A DNA stretch of 64,000 nucleotides from Planctomycetota bacterium (GCA_026692865.1 JAPLNI010000027.1:1-64000), one strand, 5' to 3'; shown: positions 36,230 through 46,211, numbered from the stretch's first letter. A program made the numbers and translations. The notes: a model not told the origin generated them from the letters alone.

Positions 36230-39200
36230 ATGCTAAAGATTTTCTTAATCTGTGGCATTGCGTTTAGCCTACGTTTTTTCTTGCCCTGCCAAGTGCAGTC
36301 AGTCGCAGCATCCGAACCTACCGATTCTCCATCAAAGCCAGCCACTTCGGCCTTGGAGTACCATCCTGATCTTGATTGCCCCGAAGGCTTTGTCCTCGAA
36401 GCAGTCGCCGATGACAAATGGGTTCACGACGCGTTTTCAATGACGACTGATTCTCGCGGCAACGTGGTGGTGTCCGGGCCCGGCTACATTCGCACACTCA
36501 CTGATTTGGACGCTTCCGGACGATTCACTCGCGCGATCGATCTCAAAGCGACTATAAATCAGGGAGCCCACGGACTTTGGTGTGAGGTAGGAAAGTATTA
36601 CTTCGTTGCCGATGGTGGGCTTTGGGTTGTAAGCGACGCTAACGGCGATTGTGTGGCGGATGGTCCTCGCAAAAAAATGCTCGATCTTCCCACAGGCGGC
36701 GAGCACGATGCCCATGCGATTCGTCGCGGTCCCGATGGATGGTGGTACTTGATTGTTGGGAACTTTGCATCGACGATCGGGAAATTGAGAAACGATCCCG
36801 ACTCGCCTGTACCGCAGCCTCGCGCGGGAACACTTTGGCGTATAAGTCCCGATTTTTCAAAACGTGGCGTGTGGGCACATGGTCTTCGAAACGCTTACGA
36901 CTTCGACTTTCTCGCCGATGGCAGTATCGTCACCTACGATAGCGACGAGGAGCGTGAGCTCACGCTTCCTTGGTATCGCCAAACGCGAGTCGTCGTTTTA
37001 TCGGCTGGCTCAGATGCAGGTTGGCTCAACAGCGCCTGGGCGGATCTCGCCAGCCGCAGCACGATGCCGCACACGCTCTCGGGACTTGGACGAGGCTCAC
37101 CAACGGGTGTCAAAGTTTATGACCATACGAGCTTTCCCCAAAAGTATCACAATGCGATTTTTGTCCAGGATTGGACGTTTGGACGAATTCTCGCAATCTA
37201 CCCACAACCCAAAGATGCCACTGACGCTGACCAAGTTCCCGAACGGTTGATGGCTGAGACTGTCATACAGACCAATGGAAAGGTAGGCTTCGCTCCGACA
37301 GATATAACGGTCGCTCCCGATGGAAGCCTTTTGATCTGTTCCGGTGGTCGCGGAACAACAGGTGCGCTCTATCGTCTTCGTTACAACTCAACTGGCACCG
37401 ATGCTGATAGCAGCAACACAAAAAACAGTGACACAAAAAACAGTGAAGTTGTTGCAACTATTGCCGGAAATGAAGCTCCGCTTGTATCGAAACAAACTGC
37501 GAAACAAAGTGCAACGTTGAGTTCAACAGAAACGCTCGTGTCGTGCCTGTCAGCACCAAGTCCTCTCGAGGCTTGGAGCCGCGCTCAATGGGAACCGATC
37601 TGGCGACGCGCGTCAAAGGAGGCTCGTAGCAACGCAATTTCAAATTCAATGAGTTTTCAATCGGCGGCATTCAACTCATTATCGGTTGCATATCCTGCAG
37701 CTTACTCTCTACAAAGACGAGCCATTCAATGCGAAGTTGACCTTCAAAGTCGAGGCGCATTTGCAGTCGATCAGCGAGTTTCACTCACCGAATTCCAGAA
37801 GCTGTGTTTGGCTTCGAACGCAATCCACTCACAAGCAACCACTTCCGCCTCGGAGTCCTTTCCGCCCGCCTCGACGCGTCAGACCGCATGGTGGGCTTTG
37901 GGCCATCTTCCTGTTCCCGCTACGCAATTCAACGCGTGGATGCAAACACTCAATTCAGTCGACCCATCACAATCGACGAAGAACTTTGATTCCACACTTT
38001 CGGTGCCGATTGAAGCAATAATCGGCGATCCAGTCATTCGTGCTTTTTACGAATGCATCGGACTCCATCGTGGATCGCTTCCTTCGAAAGGTATCTGGGA
38101 GACACACCGAGCCGCCATTTCAGGCAAAGATGCTCGGACTGCAGAAACACAACGCACAGTTCGACAGGTACAGCTTTGGGCGGCTTCTCGCACAAACGCA
38201 ATCACCCAAGCGACCAGCAGTGCAGACCTCGCATTGGATACTCGAGCTTTCGATGCCTCCGTAGGACGTCGACTGTTCGGACCCAATAGCAACGCAATTG
38301 ACGCATCGCTACTCGACCAACTTGCACACCGCTGTTCCAAAAAATTGATTACTTTTACATCTCCAGAGGTTCTCGAAGCCTTGGCGATCCTGCAGACCTC
38401 ACTAGGTGACTATCGATTTGCGATGCCTGCTCACCAAGCACCCCCAACATCAGAAGTGATCGACGGTTATCGGTGTTTGTACGGCTCGAAGATACCAGAC
38501 GCAATTCGCGAGAACTGGTCCAGGTGGTGCATGATCATCGCAGAATCGCAAACCTCTGAATCTTGGAAAGCGATAGTCGTACCGGAAGCACTTCGTGCGC
38601 TAGCGATGCTTACACCAAAGTCTCCCGCCGCGGTCACTTTTTGTTTAGAGCAGATCACCCCTTCTAGCCATCCTACATCTGACATTCACGCATTGATTAC
38701 TCTCTCCTGCTGCAATGCTCCTCGAGCTAGTGAACAAACTCTTGCCACCGGTGATGCGCTCGCTGGACTACTGGGAAAGGTAAAATCACTGGCTATGAAT
38801 ACCGAAAGCAAATGGGCCGCGCGACTGGGAGAAATCTGGAAGCGACTAGTAGAAAAAGACCCGCAACTACCGAGCCTGTTTGCTTCTCGAGAAAAGTTCG
38901 GCACCAGTGACGATCTATTCTGGGTCAAGCTCTGTCCAGAACAATCCCAATCTACAGGTCAATCTCGTTTCAAGCAGGCCTTGCTGCGAACGCCGCTTAA
39001 AGATTGGGAAGCGGATGTCGCTCGTTATGTTTGGTCGAATCCAAAGCAAGTCACACCGGAAGTATATGAATACATTCGAAAACAATGTGCAGGACAAAGC
39101 GAACCCCATTCCGCTCTCACGATCGAATTGCTTTCGTCGAATCCATCAAAAGTGGACTACGACACTTTTCTCTCTGCTATCGAATCAAATGATCGATCAT

Positions 39201-40027
39201 GTCTGGCCAACGCTTGGAACGGGCTGAGCTTATTACCCGTTGAAGAGCCTGATCGAGAGATGATTGCAGTAGCTCGGTTATGGAGCGTGCAGAATCAATC
39301 CAACCTGCCGGAAGTGAAACTAAATACCATCGCAAAGCGAATTCGAATGGTTGCTACCAAAGCAAAAGCGGATCAAGTTTCCAAGGTTAAGGATAACTCA
39401 GGTGAACTAGTCACGGACAAATCAAAGAGCGACTCGGAAACAGATGCAACCAAGACCGTATTACCCTCAAGTGACTCATGGAACGATTGGGAACCGTATT
39501 TGAAAACGGTCCTTGGAGATAGGTTTCCGGAATCCAAGGCGATGGCTGACGCAACCGATGTGTCGTTACCAAAAGAGTGGCAAGACCGCGTCAAAGCTAT
39601 AGATAAATTGGTCGGTGATGTGGACCGAGGTAGGTTGATCTATCAAGCATCCAAATGTGCGAGTTGTCATGGCGGCGAAAACGCAAACACCGCTAACGCT
39701 TTAGGCCCAAGTCTTACTGGCGTAGCAAAACGATTCTCTGCCGAAGATTTGTTTCGAGCAATCTTTGAACCAAGCCGAGACATCTCCGATCGGTATCGAG
39801 CAACGAAAGTTCTCACGACAGATGGAACCATCTTCGTTGGTATGAAAATCTACGACAGCGTAGACGGAATCACTTTACAACTCGCAGACGGTATGTTGGC
39901 AAGAGTCAATCAAGCGGACATTGAAGAAAAGGCATTCTCCGACCAATCGATTATGCCTGCCGGTTTGGTCGATGCGAAGTCCCCCAAAGAGCTCGCCGAT
40001 TTGTATGCCTATCTAAAAGGCCTTTGA
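36230..40027 (+). CDS. PVC-type heme-binding CxxCH protein with beta-propeller
   Basis: About 1,265 residues from the ATG at 36230 (an earlier start would precede the hydrophobic signal LKIFLICGIAFSLRFFLP). After the signal, residues about 45-390 form a beta-propeller with repeated W/D blocks (GVWAHGLRNAYDFDFLADGS, FVQDWTFGRILAIYPQP, GFAPTDITVAPDGSLLICSG), as in membrane-bound glucose/sorbosone dehydrogenase-like proteins. A long helical middle follows. Near residue 1,140 is a single c-type heme site CASCHGG with a later SIMPAGL methionine ligand. Planctomycetes encode many such giant proteins, thought to oxidise sugars or other substrates in the periplasm. A tandem 12-base repeat encodes NTKNSDTKNSE near residue 395. 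Confidence 0.9.
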   Translation: MLKIFLICGIAFSLRFFLPCQVQSVAASEPTDSPSKPATSALEYHPDLDCPEGFVLEAVADDKWVHDAFSMTTDSRGNVVVSGPGYIRTLTDLDASGRFTRAIDLKATINQGAHGLWCEVGKYYFVADGGLWVVSDANGDCVADGPRKKMLDLPTGGEHDAHAIRRGPDGWWYLIVGNFASTIGKLRNDPDSPVPQPRAGTLWRISPDFSKRGVWAHGLRNAYDFDFLADGSIVTYDSDEERELTLPWYRQTRVVVLSAGSDAGWLNSAWADLASRSTMPHTLSGLGRGSPTGVKVYDHTSFPQKYHNAIFVQDWTFGRILAIYPQPKDATDADQVPERLMAETVIQTNGKVGFAPTDITVAPDGSLLICSGGRGTTGALYRLRYNSTGTDADSSNTKNSDTKNSEVVATIAGNEAPLVSKQTAKQSATLSSTETLVSCLSAPSPLEAWSRAQWEPIWRRASKEARSNAISNSMSFQSAAFNSLSVAYPAAYSLQRRAIQCEVDLQSRGAFAVDQRVSLTEFQKLCLASNAIHSQATTSASESFPPASTRQTAWWALGHLPVPATQFNAWMQTLNSVDPSQSTKNFDSTLSVPIEAIIGDPVIRAFYECIGLHRGSLPSKGIWETHRAAISGKDARTAETQRTVRQVQLWAASRTNAITQATSSADLALDTRAFDASVGRRLFGPNSNAIDASLLDQLAHRCSKKLITFTSPEVLEALAILQTSLGDYRFAMPAHQAPPTSEVIDGYRCLYGSKIPDAIRENWSRWCMIIAESQTSESWKAIVVPEALRALAMLTPKSPAAVTFCLEQITPSSHPTSDIHALITLSCCNAPRASEQTLATGDALAGLLGKVKSLAMNTESKWAARLGEIWKRLVEKDPQLPSLFASREKFGTSDDLFWVKLCPEQSQSTGQSRFKQALLRTPLKDWEADVARYVWSNPKQVTPEVYEYIRKQCAGQSEPHSALTIELLSSNPSKVDYDTFLSAIESNDRSCLANAWNGLSLLPVEEPDREMIAVARLWSVQNQSNLPEVKLNTIAKRIRMVATKAKADQVSKVKDNSGELVTDKSKSDSETDATKTVLPSSDSWNDWEPYLKTVLGDRFPESKAMADATDVSLPKEWQDRVKAIDKLVGDVDRGRLIYQASKCASCHGGENANTANALGPSLTGVAKRFSAEDLFRAIFEPSRDISDRYRATKVLTTDGTIFVGMKIYDSVDGITLQLADGMLARVNQADIEEKAFSDQSIMPAGLVDAKSPKELADLYAYLKGL

Positions 40028-40058
40028 TGCTGACCTCAGGCATGCGATATTTCATTAC

Positions 40059-40120
40059 TATCATTTCGCTTTTCTTCGTTCTTGGTGGTCACCAAAAGCG
40101 AATTTGCTGCCGCTAAGAAC
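40059..40120. other. Possible stem-loop upstream of the alpha-CTD gene
   Basis: TTCGCTTTT and AAAAGCGAA are inverted around a loop that contains a second small hairpin (TTGGT/ACCAA); a further CGTTCTT/AAGAACG pair and a GTTTTT follow within 40 bases. It may be a terminator for the heme-protein gene. Confidence 0.4.
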
Positions 40121-40240
40121 GAGGGTTTTTGGCTGGTTATCGGTTTTTAATAAAAACGCTGGAGAAAAAGTCAACTATTTGTTATATTTCGCTACCGCTT
40201 GGATGGCATCATCCCTGGATGCGGTGAAGGATTCTAAATT

Positions 40241-40247
40241 TTAAGGA
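40241..40247 (+). promoter_or_regulatory. Shine-Dalgarno of the alpha-CTD gene
   Basis: TAAGGAG followed by AAA and ATG at 40252; one of the few strong ribosome binding sites in the window, suggesting high translation. Confidence 0.75.
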
Positions 40248-40251
40248 GAAA

Positions 40252-40521
40252 ATGCGAATGACTCGTGTTCCACTCAGTCGCGTCGATGAAGACGCTCGGC
40301 TTCAACAGGAACGGCTTGATCTCAGTATTGCGGAGATCGACCTGCAAGTTCGAACCACTAATTGCCTTGAGGAAAAAGGAATTCTGACCGTTCGAGATCT
40401 TCTCAACAGCAAGCCTGAAACGCTTCTCACGATTTCAAATTTCGGCGAGAAAACACTCGAAGAAGTTTATCAAGCCTTGGCCAAACTGGGCTTTCATCGC
40501 AACGGGCGTAGACCTAAGTAA
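40252..40521 (+). CDS. Stand-alone RNA polymerase alpha C-terminal domain protein
   Basis: An 89-residue protein that is an alpha-CTD without the rest of the alpha subunit. Residues 20-85 match the domain: LSIAEIDLQVRTTNCLEEKG, LTVRDLLNSKPETLLTISNF, GEKTLEEVYQALAKLGF. Aligned to E. coli RpoA with a constant offset of 231, the DNA-contact residues are retained: Arg34 (265), Asn37 (268), Cys38 (269), Asn63 (294), Gly65 (296), Lys67 (298), Thr68 (Ser299) and Glu71 (302). The N-terminal 20 residues are charged, the C-terminus basic (GRRPK). It could bind UP elements or activators in trans, perhaps competing with the polymerase. It has a strong ribosome binding site. I recall similar small proteins in planctomycetes; their function is not known. 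Confidence 0.88.
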   Translation: MRMTRVPLSRVDEDARLQQERLDLSIAEIDLQVRTTNCLEEKGILTVRDLLNSKPETLLTISNFGEKTLEEVYQALAKLGFHRNGRRPK

Positions 40522-40554
40522 ACGGTACTAAGCAAGATCGCTAAACCTTAAATC

Positions 40555-40902
40555 ATGGACTATCGCAGAGCTGCTTGCGGAATTTTTGCGATTGGATTCG
40601 GTTTAGCGGCAGTTGCTCTTGGATTCTTTGGGCTTGTGTCATCGAACACGGCCTCTTGGGCACTGGGTACCTTTGGTAAGGTCGCATTCCTTCTTGCCTT
40701 TGTTTGGCTCGCGTGGCCGCAACTGGTTTGGCTAAGCGAGCTCCCGGGCGGTGGAATCGCTATCATCGCTCTTTCTGTTGGCGGGCTGTTTTTTATCCTG
40801 CGCCCGCGGGCCATGCTTTACGTTGTACCGGCGATCTTAGCGACAATCGTCCTCTTCGTTGCGATTGGATTTATCCAGCGTTACTTGATTCCTCCCAAGT
40901 AA
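40555..40902 (+). CDS. Small four-helix membrane protein
   Basis: A 115-residue hydrophobic protein with four predicted membrane segments (about 8-28, 36-56, 64-82 and 88-108) and few charged residues. It begins MDYRRAACGIFAIGFG, and its last residues IQRYLIPPK are polar. It follows the alpha-CTD gene by 33 bases on the same strand, so the two may share a transcript. I know similar proteins only as unnamed planctomycete genes. Its 3' end overlaps the convergent ligase gene by 22 bases. Confidence 0.75.
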   Translation: MDYRRAACGIFAIGFGLAAVALGFFGLVSSNTASWALGTFGKVAFLLAFVWLAWPQLVWLSELPGGGIAIIALSVGGLFFILRPRAMLYVVPAILATIVLFVAIGFIQRYLIPPK

Positions 40903-42590
40903 CGCGACGCAATGCGATAGCGTTGCAAAGCTCCCTTTGCATTGAGCATCCCCGTTGCCTCACTCCAATCGTTTTCAACCTTCAACAACTCCACTGGAAA
41001 AGCATAGCTGGGCTCGTCAGCGATCGAATCTCTGATGAATCGTAAACAATCGGTCGGCTCCGATCTTGGTGGCTGGATTCCATGAAAGCCCTTAGAGCCA
41101 TTCACCGGAACAATCAGCAATAGTCGTTGAAGATCATTCAGCGTGAGCAAACAATGGTCCACACCAAGCACTTTGCAGATCTTCCGTTCAATCGGGCTTG
41201 GATCGATTTTGTATCCGTTTGGTAGCGTGATACGATCGTCGATGCGGCCAAGAATTCGAACCGCTCCCTCCGAGGTCCACTCGGCCAAATCGCCCGTATC
41301 CAACCAGCCATCACAAATCCTTTCTCGCGTGGCCTCTTCATCCCCGTCATAGCCCAACATGACGCCTGGACCTTTCACAAACAGTCTCTGATCGGAGTCA
41401 ATGCGAATGCAAGTCTCGGCAACAGGAAACCCAACATTGTTTGATGAAGGGCTAGGATAGCGATTCGAACAGACAACCGGTCCCGCTTCGGTGAGCCCAT
41501 AACCTTGGTAGATAGGATATCCGCACGCAGAGAACCAATCGAATGTCGCTTTATCCAGGCCCGCTCCACCTGCTGCGAGCATCCGAAGTTGTGTACCTAA
41601 AGCCTTGCGAAGTGCAGATTGATTCTCGACCGAATCGTTATCCTCCGCCTCCTCGCTTCGGTGCAACGATTTGTTTTGACGCACATGCTTTTGGATTCGC
41701 TTGAACAAGTAAGGAACCCCGTTGATCAACGTCGGCTCGAATTGAGGTGCTACACGAAGCAGCATCTCAATCGAATCAACGGTCATTATCGAGGAGCCCG
41801 AAACGATCCAAGTAGAAAGCTCGCACGTTCTTGCGTAAGCATGCGAGAACGGAAGAAGGTTCAAGCGACGGTCGCTTGTGAATTGCGGCATCGCATCGAG
41901 TTTCGCACGAGCATTTGAAAGCAGATTCTTGTGCGAAAGCTGGACTCCCTTGGGCGAAGAAGTCGAACCGGATGTATAAAGAATCGTCGCGATGGAATCG
42001 GACTTGGGCGGGGGTAATGAAAAGAGCCTTGTTCCTGATCCGTAGGCGTTAGCCTCGGGTGCTATCGGGGAAATTGTAGCGATGTCGAAACCCGTGGCTA
42101 GCGCCATCGGCTCCGATTTCATCAGCCCAGGCTTAGCGAGGGGCGATGCTTGTGGTAATTGGACGGGACAGTGGTCCCATCCTACTTTACCGATTACGTT
42201 AGTCGTCGATTGATCGAGGAAAGCGAAGGCTTCCGCGTTTTCCAAGACGACGAACAGTAAGGGATTCGTGCGGTGGCAGATACTTTGCTTGCTGGAATCC
42301 GAAAGCCGCGTGTCGATCGGCACGTGTATCCAATTCATCGCTTGGCATGCGAGGTCTACAAGCACCCACTGCAAACTATTGCGATCGCATGTGACGATTC
42401 GTGATTCGTTTGGCAGATTAAGCACCCGAAAACGGGAGATGGTATTGAGCAGTCGAAGCCGAAATTCTTGCCAAGAGATCGGCTGGAATTGCGAATTTGC
42501 CTTTTCTAGCCACCAAGCCGGACTGCTCGGCGTTTGGTCAGCCCAATGGTCGATGTAGTGGAGAAATGAATTCAATTCATGGAACGGCAT
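40881..42590 (-). CDS. AMP-dependent synthetase/ligase with in-frame repeat insertion
   Basis: About 569 residues from the ATG at 42590 (an open frame reaches a TTG at 42671). The adenylate-forming family motifs are clear: TILYTSGSTSSPKGVQLSH (ATP loop), NLLPFSHAYART, AAGGAGLDKATFDWFSACGY, YQGYGLTEAGPVVCS, DGWLDTGDLAEW and GRIDDRITLPNGYKIDP. It activates a carboxylate, probably a fatty acid, as acyl-AMP and then acyl-CoA or acyl-ACP. About 30 residues before the ATP loop (GLMKSEPMALATGFDIATIS and the following PIAPEANAYG) are not a family element: they are encoded by a family 1 repeat inserted in frame. The gene is convergent with the small membrane-protein gene. Confidence 0.9.
   Translation of the reverse strand: MPFHELNSFLHYIDHWADQTPSSPAWWLEKANSQFQPISWQEFRLRLLNTISRFRVLNLPNESRIVTCDRNSLQWVLVDLACQAMNWIHVPIDTRLSDSSKQSICHRTNPLLFVVLENAEAFAFLDQSTTNVIGKVGWDHCPVQLPQASPLAKPGLMKSEPMALATGFDIATISPIAPEANAYGSGTRLFSLPPPKSDSIATILYTSGSTSSPKGVQLSHKNLLSNARAKLDAMPQFTSDRRLNLLPFSHAYARTCELSTWIVSGSSIMTVDSIEMLLRVAPQFEPTLINGVPYLFKRIQKHVRQNKSLHRSEEAEDNDSVENQSALRKALGTQLRMLAAGGAGLDKATFDWFSACGYPIYQGYGLTEAGPVVCSNRYPSPSSNNVGFPVAETCIRIDSDQRLFVKGPGVMLGYDGDEEATRERICDGWLDTGDLAEWTSEGAVRILGRIDDRITLPNGYKIDPSPIERKICKVLGVDHCLLTLNDLQRLLLIVPVNGSKGFHGIQPPRSEPTDCLRFIRDSIADEPSYAFPVELLKVENDWSEATGMLNAKGALQRYRIASRYLGGIK
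42044..42130 (-). repeat. Dispersed repeat family 1, copy inside a coding sequence
   Basis: On the minus strand it reads from CTGGGCTGATGAAATC to GAGGCTAACGCC and is the closest relative of the intergenic copy at 28388-28474. GGCGCTAGCCACGGGT and ACCCGAGGCTAACGCC are inverted with two mismatches, so it can form a 16-bp stem with a 29-base loop. The frame of the ligase is open through it. Confidence 0.85.
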
Positions 42591-42702
42591 ATATTCCGCC
42601 AAGGGAATAGCAAAGGCTGAAGCCAACCGTAGGATGGGACCATCGCCGCGTCCAATTATCGTTCGAGACAATGATCCCTAACTACACGACAACAGTTGAG
42701 CT

Positions 42703-43377
42703 TTACTTTTCGATTGGTTTTGGCATCGAGTCGACAACTTTATCGATAAGACCGTAGGCCACTGCTTCTTCGGGGTCCATGAAGCGGTCGCGATCGGTAT
42801 CTTTTTCGATTTGCTCAAGCGACTGCCCGCAATGCGTAATGAGGATCTGATTGAGCCTCTTCTTGGTTCTACGGAACTCGCGAACGTGAATGTCGATCTC
42901 TTCTGCCGTACCTTGCATTCCAGCCAAAGGTTGGTGAATCATGATGCGGGAGTTTGGCAACGAGTAACGCTTGCCTTTGGCTCCAGCGGTCAGCAGGACG
43001 GCCCCCATGGAGGCTGCTTGACCGATGCAATAGGTGGCCACGTCGCATGAAATGAATTGCATCGTGTCATAGATCGCCATTCCCGCGCTGACGCTTCCGC
43101 CGGGGCTGTTGATGTACATGTGGATGTCGGCCTTGGGGTCATCCGACTGCAGGAACAACATTTGAGCGACCAAAGCGTTAGCCACTTCGTCGTCGACTTG
43201 CGTTCCGAGAAAAACGATTCGATCTTTTAGAAGACGAGAGTAAATATCGTAGACGCGTTCTTCTCGACCATCTTTTTCAATAACGTACGGGATCATCGGC
43301 ATGATAAGATTTCTCTGTAAAATTTCTTTGGGAGTATTTTTTGGATTTGTCTGAGTGGCTTTATTACTTGTCGTCAT
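42703..43377 (-). CDS. clpP: ATP-dependent Clp protease proteolytic subunit (second of tandem)
   Basis: A 224-residue ClpP. The catalytic triad is visible: Ser in [11 protein letters not shown], His in [10 protein letters not shown] and Asp in [12 protein letters not shown]. The N-terminal loop ([29 protein letters not shown]) is standard. The ATG at 43377 overlaps the end of the other clpP gene by 14 bases; an internal ATG at 43302 gives the more usual N-terminus and may be the real start after a 25-residue extension. The protein forms the heptameric proteolytic ring with ClpX/ClpA/ClpC (not in the window). Confidence 0.95.
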   Translation of the reverse strand: MTTSNKATQTNPKNTPKEILQRNLIMPMIPYVIEKDGREERVYDIYSRLLKDRIVFLGTQVDDEVANALVAQMLFLQSDDPKADIHMYINSPGGSVSAGMAIYDTMQFISCDVATYCIGQAASMGAVLLTAGAKGKRYSLPNSRIMIHQPLAGMQGTAEEIDIHVREFRRTKKRLNQILITHCGQSLEQIEKDTDRDRFMDPEEAVAYGLIDKVVDSMPKPIEK

Positions 43378-43990
43378 CAGCAGGGAGTTCCTGCTTCATC
43401 AGAATCTCATCGACCAAGCCATACTCTTTCGCCATTTGTGCTGTGAGGAAAAAATCGCGATCTGTATCCTTGGCAATGGTTGCAGACTCTTTGCCTGTAT
43501 GCTTTGCAAGGATCTCGTTGAGCTGTTGACGCATCCGAAGGATTTCGGTCGCTTGGATCTCGATATCGGAGACTTGTCCACGTACGCCGCCGTGCGGTTG
43601 GTGAACCATGACGGTGCTATTTGGTAAGCAGAATCGTTTGCCTTTTGCTCCACCGGCTAGAAGAACTGCGGCACCGCTGGCAGCTTGTCCAACGCAATAG
43701 GTTGCTACTTGGCAAGATAGCATTTGCATCGTGTCGTAGATCGCGAGCGTGGAAACGACTTCACCACCGGGCGAGTTAAGATAAAAGTGAATATCTTTGC
43801 GACGATTTTCGCTTTGCAAGAACAAAAGCTTCATAACAACTTCGTTTGCGTTGCCTGTATAGATTTCGCCTTGAAGAAAAATGATTCGATTCTCCAGAAG
43901 CAAGTCTCCGAGCGTCATTTGACGTTGTCGCTGATAGCTCTGGTAAGCGTGCGAATCCATAGGTGGCTGCATGGAATGAAAAGCGTTCAA
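43364..43990 (-). CDS. clpP: ATP-dependent Clp protease proteolytic subunit (first of tandem)
   Basis: A 208-residue ClpP paralogue. Triad: Ser in [20 protein letters not shown], His in [11 protein letters not shown] and Asp in [10 protein letters not shown]. The Ser motif reads AASGAA in place of AASMGA, so Met is replaced by Gly-Ala next to the nucleophile. Divergent tandem ClpP pairs form mixed double rings in other bacteria (mycobacteria, listeria); here the genes overlap by 14 bases and are probably co-translated, which suggests a mixed ring. The start [20 protein letters not shown] lacks the typical propeptide. Upstream lies the divergent polX. Confidence 0.93.
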   Translation of the reverse strand: MNAFHSMQPPMDSHAYQSYQRQRQMTLGDLLLENRIIFLQGEIYTGNANEVVMKLLFLQSENRRKDIHFYLNSPGGEVVSTLAIYDTMQMLSCQVATYCVGQAASGAAVLLAGGAKGKRFCLPNSTVMVHQPHGGVRGQVSDIEIQATEILRMRQQLNEILAKHTGKESATIAKDTDRDFFLTAQMAKEYGLVDEILMKQELPADDDK

Positions 43991-44210
43991 GGCATTGATC
44001 CTTACTTGTTTCGGTTACAATCTCATGGCTGCGGAAGACATCTATTCCGCAGACGGACCGTCATGATACGGCATGACTCCATGAGCCACCGCGTATCGAT
44101 GAATGGTAATGTTTGCATTCTTCGCTCCTTTGACAAGGGCACTAACCACGAAACCATTGCACGCGAGAGACTTGCGGCACACGATCACCCCTTAAGGTCC
44201 CCCGTAATTG

Positions 44211-46046
44211 ATGCAGAACGCCGAGATCGCTGATTGTTTTGATGAGATGGCCGACTTGCTTGAAATCTCAGGCGAAAGTCCGTTTCGAATAAAAGCTTAT
44301 CGCAACGGATCGCAAGTGATTCGCGATTTGCCTGAGTCCGTCAGCCAGTTGATTGGCGATGGTAAAGACCTTACAAAAATAGATGGCATTGGAAGTACGC
44401 TCGCAGAAAAATCCAAAGTCCTGATCGAATCGGGGCATTTACCAGCCCTTGAAGAACTGCGAAAAAAAATCCCAACTACTTTGAGAACACTTCTTCGCGT
44501 TCCTGGCCTGGGAGCCAAGAAGGTCGCGGTGCTTCATCGCGAATTGGGCGTTAAAGATCTCGCAGAGCTCAAAGTTGCCTGCGATTCGAATCTTGTAAAG
44601 GATCTTAAAGGCTTTGGAGCCAAGACCCAGCAGGCGATCTTAGATGGCATGGCGATCGCAGTTGCTGCCGGTCAGCGGCTACGTCGCGATCAAGCCGACC
44701 AGCTCGTTGATCAGCTTCGAAATCACATGTTGGCAAACTCAGATGTGGATCGTATCGAGTTCGCCGGGTCGTATCGCCGCGGAAAGGAAACGATCGGCGA
44801 CATCGATATCTTGGTGACTAGTCAGAAGCCCGAAGCGGTGATGCGGCATTTTTGTAGCTTCCCGGCAACCCAAGAAATTGTTGCTCAAGGGGAAACGAAA
44901 TCCTCGATCCGGGTCCAAAAGTCTTTTCAAGTCGACCTACGAGTGGTCGAAGCGGATTCTTGGGGAGCCGCGCTGCAATACTTCACAGGAAGCAAGGAAC
45001 ACAACGTAACGCTTCGCGGACTTGCCAAGAAGCAAGGACTTAAAGTCAATGAGTACGGAGTCTTTCGAGTTGACGAATCAGACGAAAAAAGTCGACCTGA
45101 AATATCCCCAATAGCCTCAAACAAATCCGATAAAGCCAAATCGAGCAAATCAAAATCGCCCACATCTAATTCAGCAACTTCAGCGAATTCAATTTCGGGA
45201 GCCGAAGAGCAATCGGTATATCACGCTCTGGGGATTCCCTACATCTTGCCAGAGTTTCGTGAGAATCGATTCGAATGGCTGGAGGATTATGAAGCAAGAG
45301 CCTCCTCCATTATCCAATTGTCGGATATTCGTGGAGACCTTCACATGCACACCACGGCGACCGACGGAGTAAACTCCATTGAAGAGATGAAGGCCGCTGC
45401 GATCGCGAGAGGGCTTTGCTATATCGCTATCACCGACCATAGCAAACGCGTGAGTATGGCTCGTGGATTGGATTCGGAGCGCGTTTTGGCTCAATGGCGA
45501 GAGATTGACGTTATTAATGATGCATCAGACACAACTGCATTTTTAATACTAAAAAGCATTGAGTGCGACATCTTGGAAAACGGCGAGATGGATTTGCCTG
45601 ATGAAGTGTTGGCCCAAGCCGATTGGGTCATGGCGAGCATCCATTACGGGCAAAAGCAATCTCGAGATCAAATCACCAATCGCATTCTTGGAGCGATCGC
45701 ACATCCAAGTGTTTCTGCGATTTCCCACCCGACCGGTCGATTGCTGGGTCGTCGTGAAGCCTACCAAGTCGATATGGACGCAGTAATTCAGGCGGCGGCC
45801 GAGCACAAAAAGCTGCTCGAAATCAATGCTTCTCCGATGCGGCTAGATCTGAGCGACGTTCATTGCATGGCCGCGATCGCTGCCGGCGTTCAATTGGTGA
45901 TCTCAACCGACGCCCACAGCACGGGCGAATTAGATGCCATGCAATACGGAATTCAGGTCGCTCGTCGGGCTGGCGTCCGAACGGAGCAGGTTTTCAATGC
46001 GTTAACGTTGGAACAAGTAAAATCCGGCTTGAAGCGACCTCGCTAG
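44211..46046 (+). CDS. polX: Family X DNA polymerase/3'-5' exonuclease (PolX)
   Basis: About 612 residues. The N-terminal helix-hairpin-helix region ([55 protein letters not shown]) leads to the nucleotidyltransferase site [19 protein letters not shown] (about residues 184-202; two catalytic Asp). From about 374 a PHP domain follows: [49 protein letters not shown] and [16 protein letters not shown], a metal-dependent 3'-5' exonuclease. It is a repair polymerase, acting on short gaps. A Ser/Lys-rich insert of about 30 residues ([17 protein letters not shown]...) sits between the two parts and is unusual. Confidence 0.95.
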   Translation: MQNAEIADCFDEMADLLEISGESPFRIKAYRNGSQVIRDLPESVSQLIGDGKDLTKIDGIGSTLAEKSKVLIESGHLPALEELRKKIPTTLRTLLRVPGLGAKKVAVLHRELGVKDLAELKVACDSNLVKDLKGFGAKTQQAILDGMAIAVAAGQRLRRDQADQLVDQLRNHMLANSDVDRIEFAGSYRRGKETIGDIDILVTSQKPEAVMRHFCSFPATQEIVAQGETKSSIRVQKSFQVDLRVVEADSWGAALQYFTGSKEHNVTLRGLAKKQGLKVNEYGVFRVDESDEKSRPEISPIASNKSDKAKSSKSKSPTSNSATSANSISGAEEQSVYHALGIPYILPEFRENRFEWLEDYEARASSIIQLSDIRGDLHMHTTATDGVNSIEEMKAAAIARGLCYIAITDHSKRVSMARGLDSERVLAQWREIDVINDASDTTAFLILKSIECDILENGEMDLPDEVLAQADWVMASIHYGQKQSRDQITNRILGAIAHPSVSAISHPTGRLLGRREAYQVDMDAVIQAAAEHKKLLEINASPMRLDLSDVHCMAAIAAGVQLVISTDAHSTGELDAMQYGIQVARRAGVRTEQVFNALTLEQVKSGLKRPR

Positions 46047-46211
46047 GGTGTTTCTCGCCTTTGGACGATTGCTCTTGTTGGAGTTAAAAAAAGCAACCAA
46101 TTAACCCTAATCGGCCCTCCGCTGAGAACCGTTGAGCCCACATCGAGGCGCGATTACGACGCTTGGCTAGGTCATAGTGGGGGGTAATCTGACGAAAAAC
46201 CGATGGTTTCG

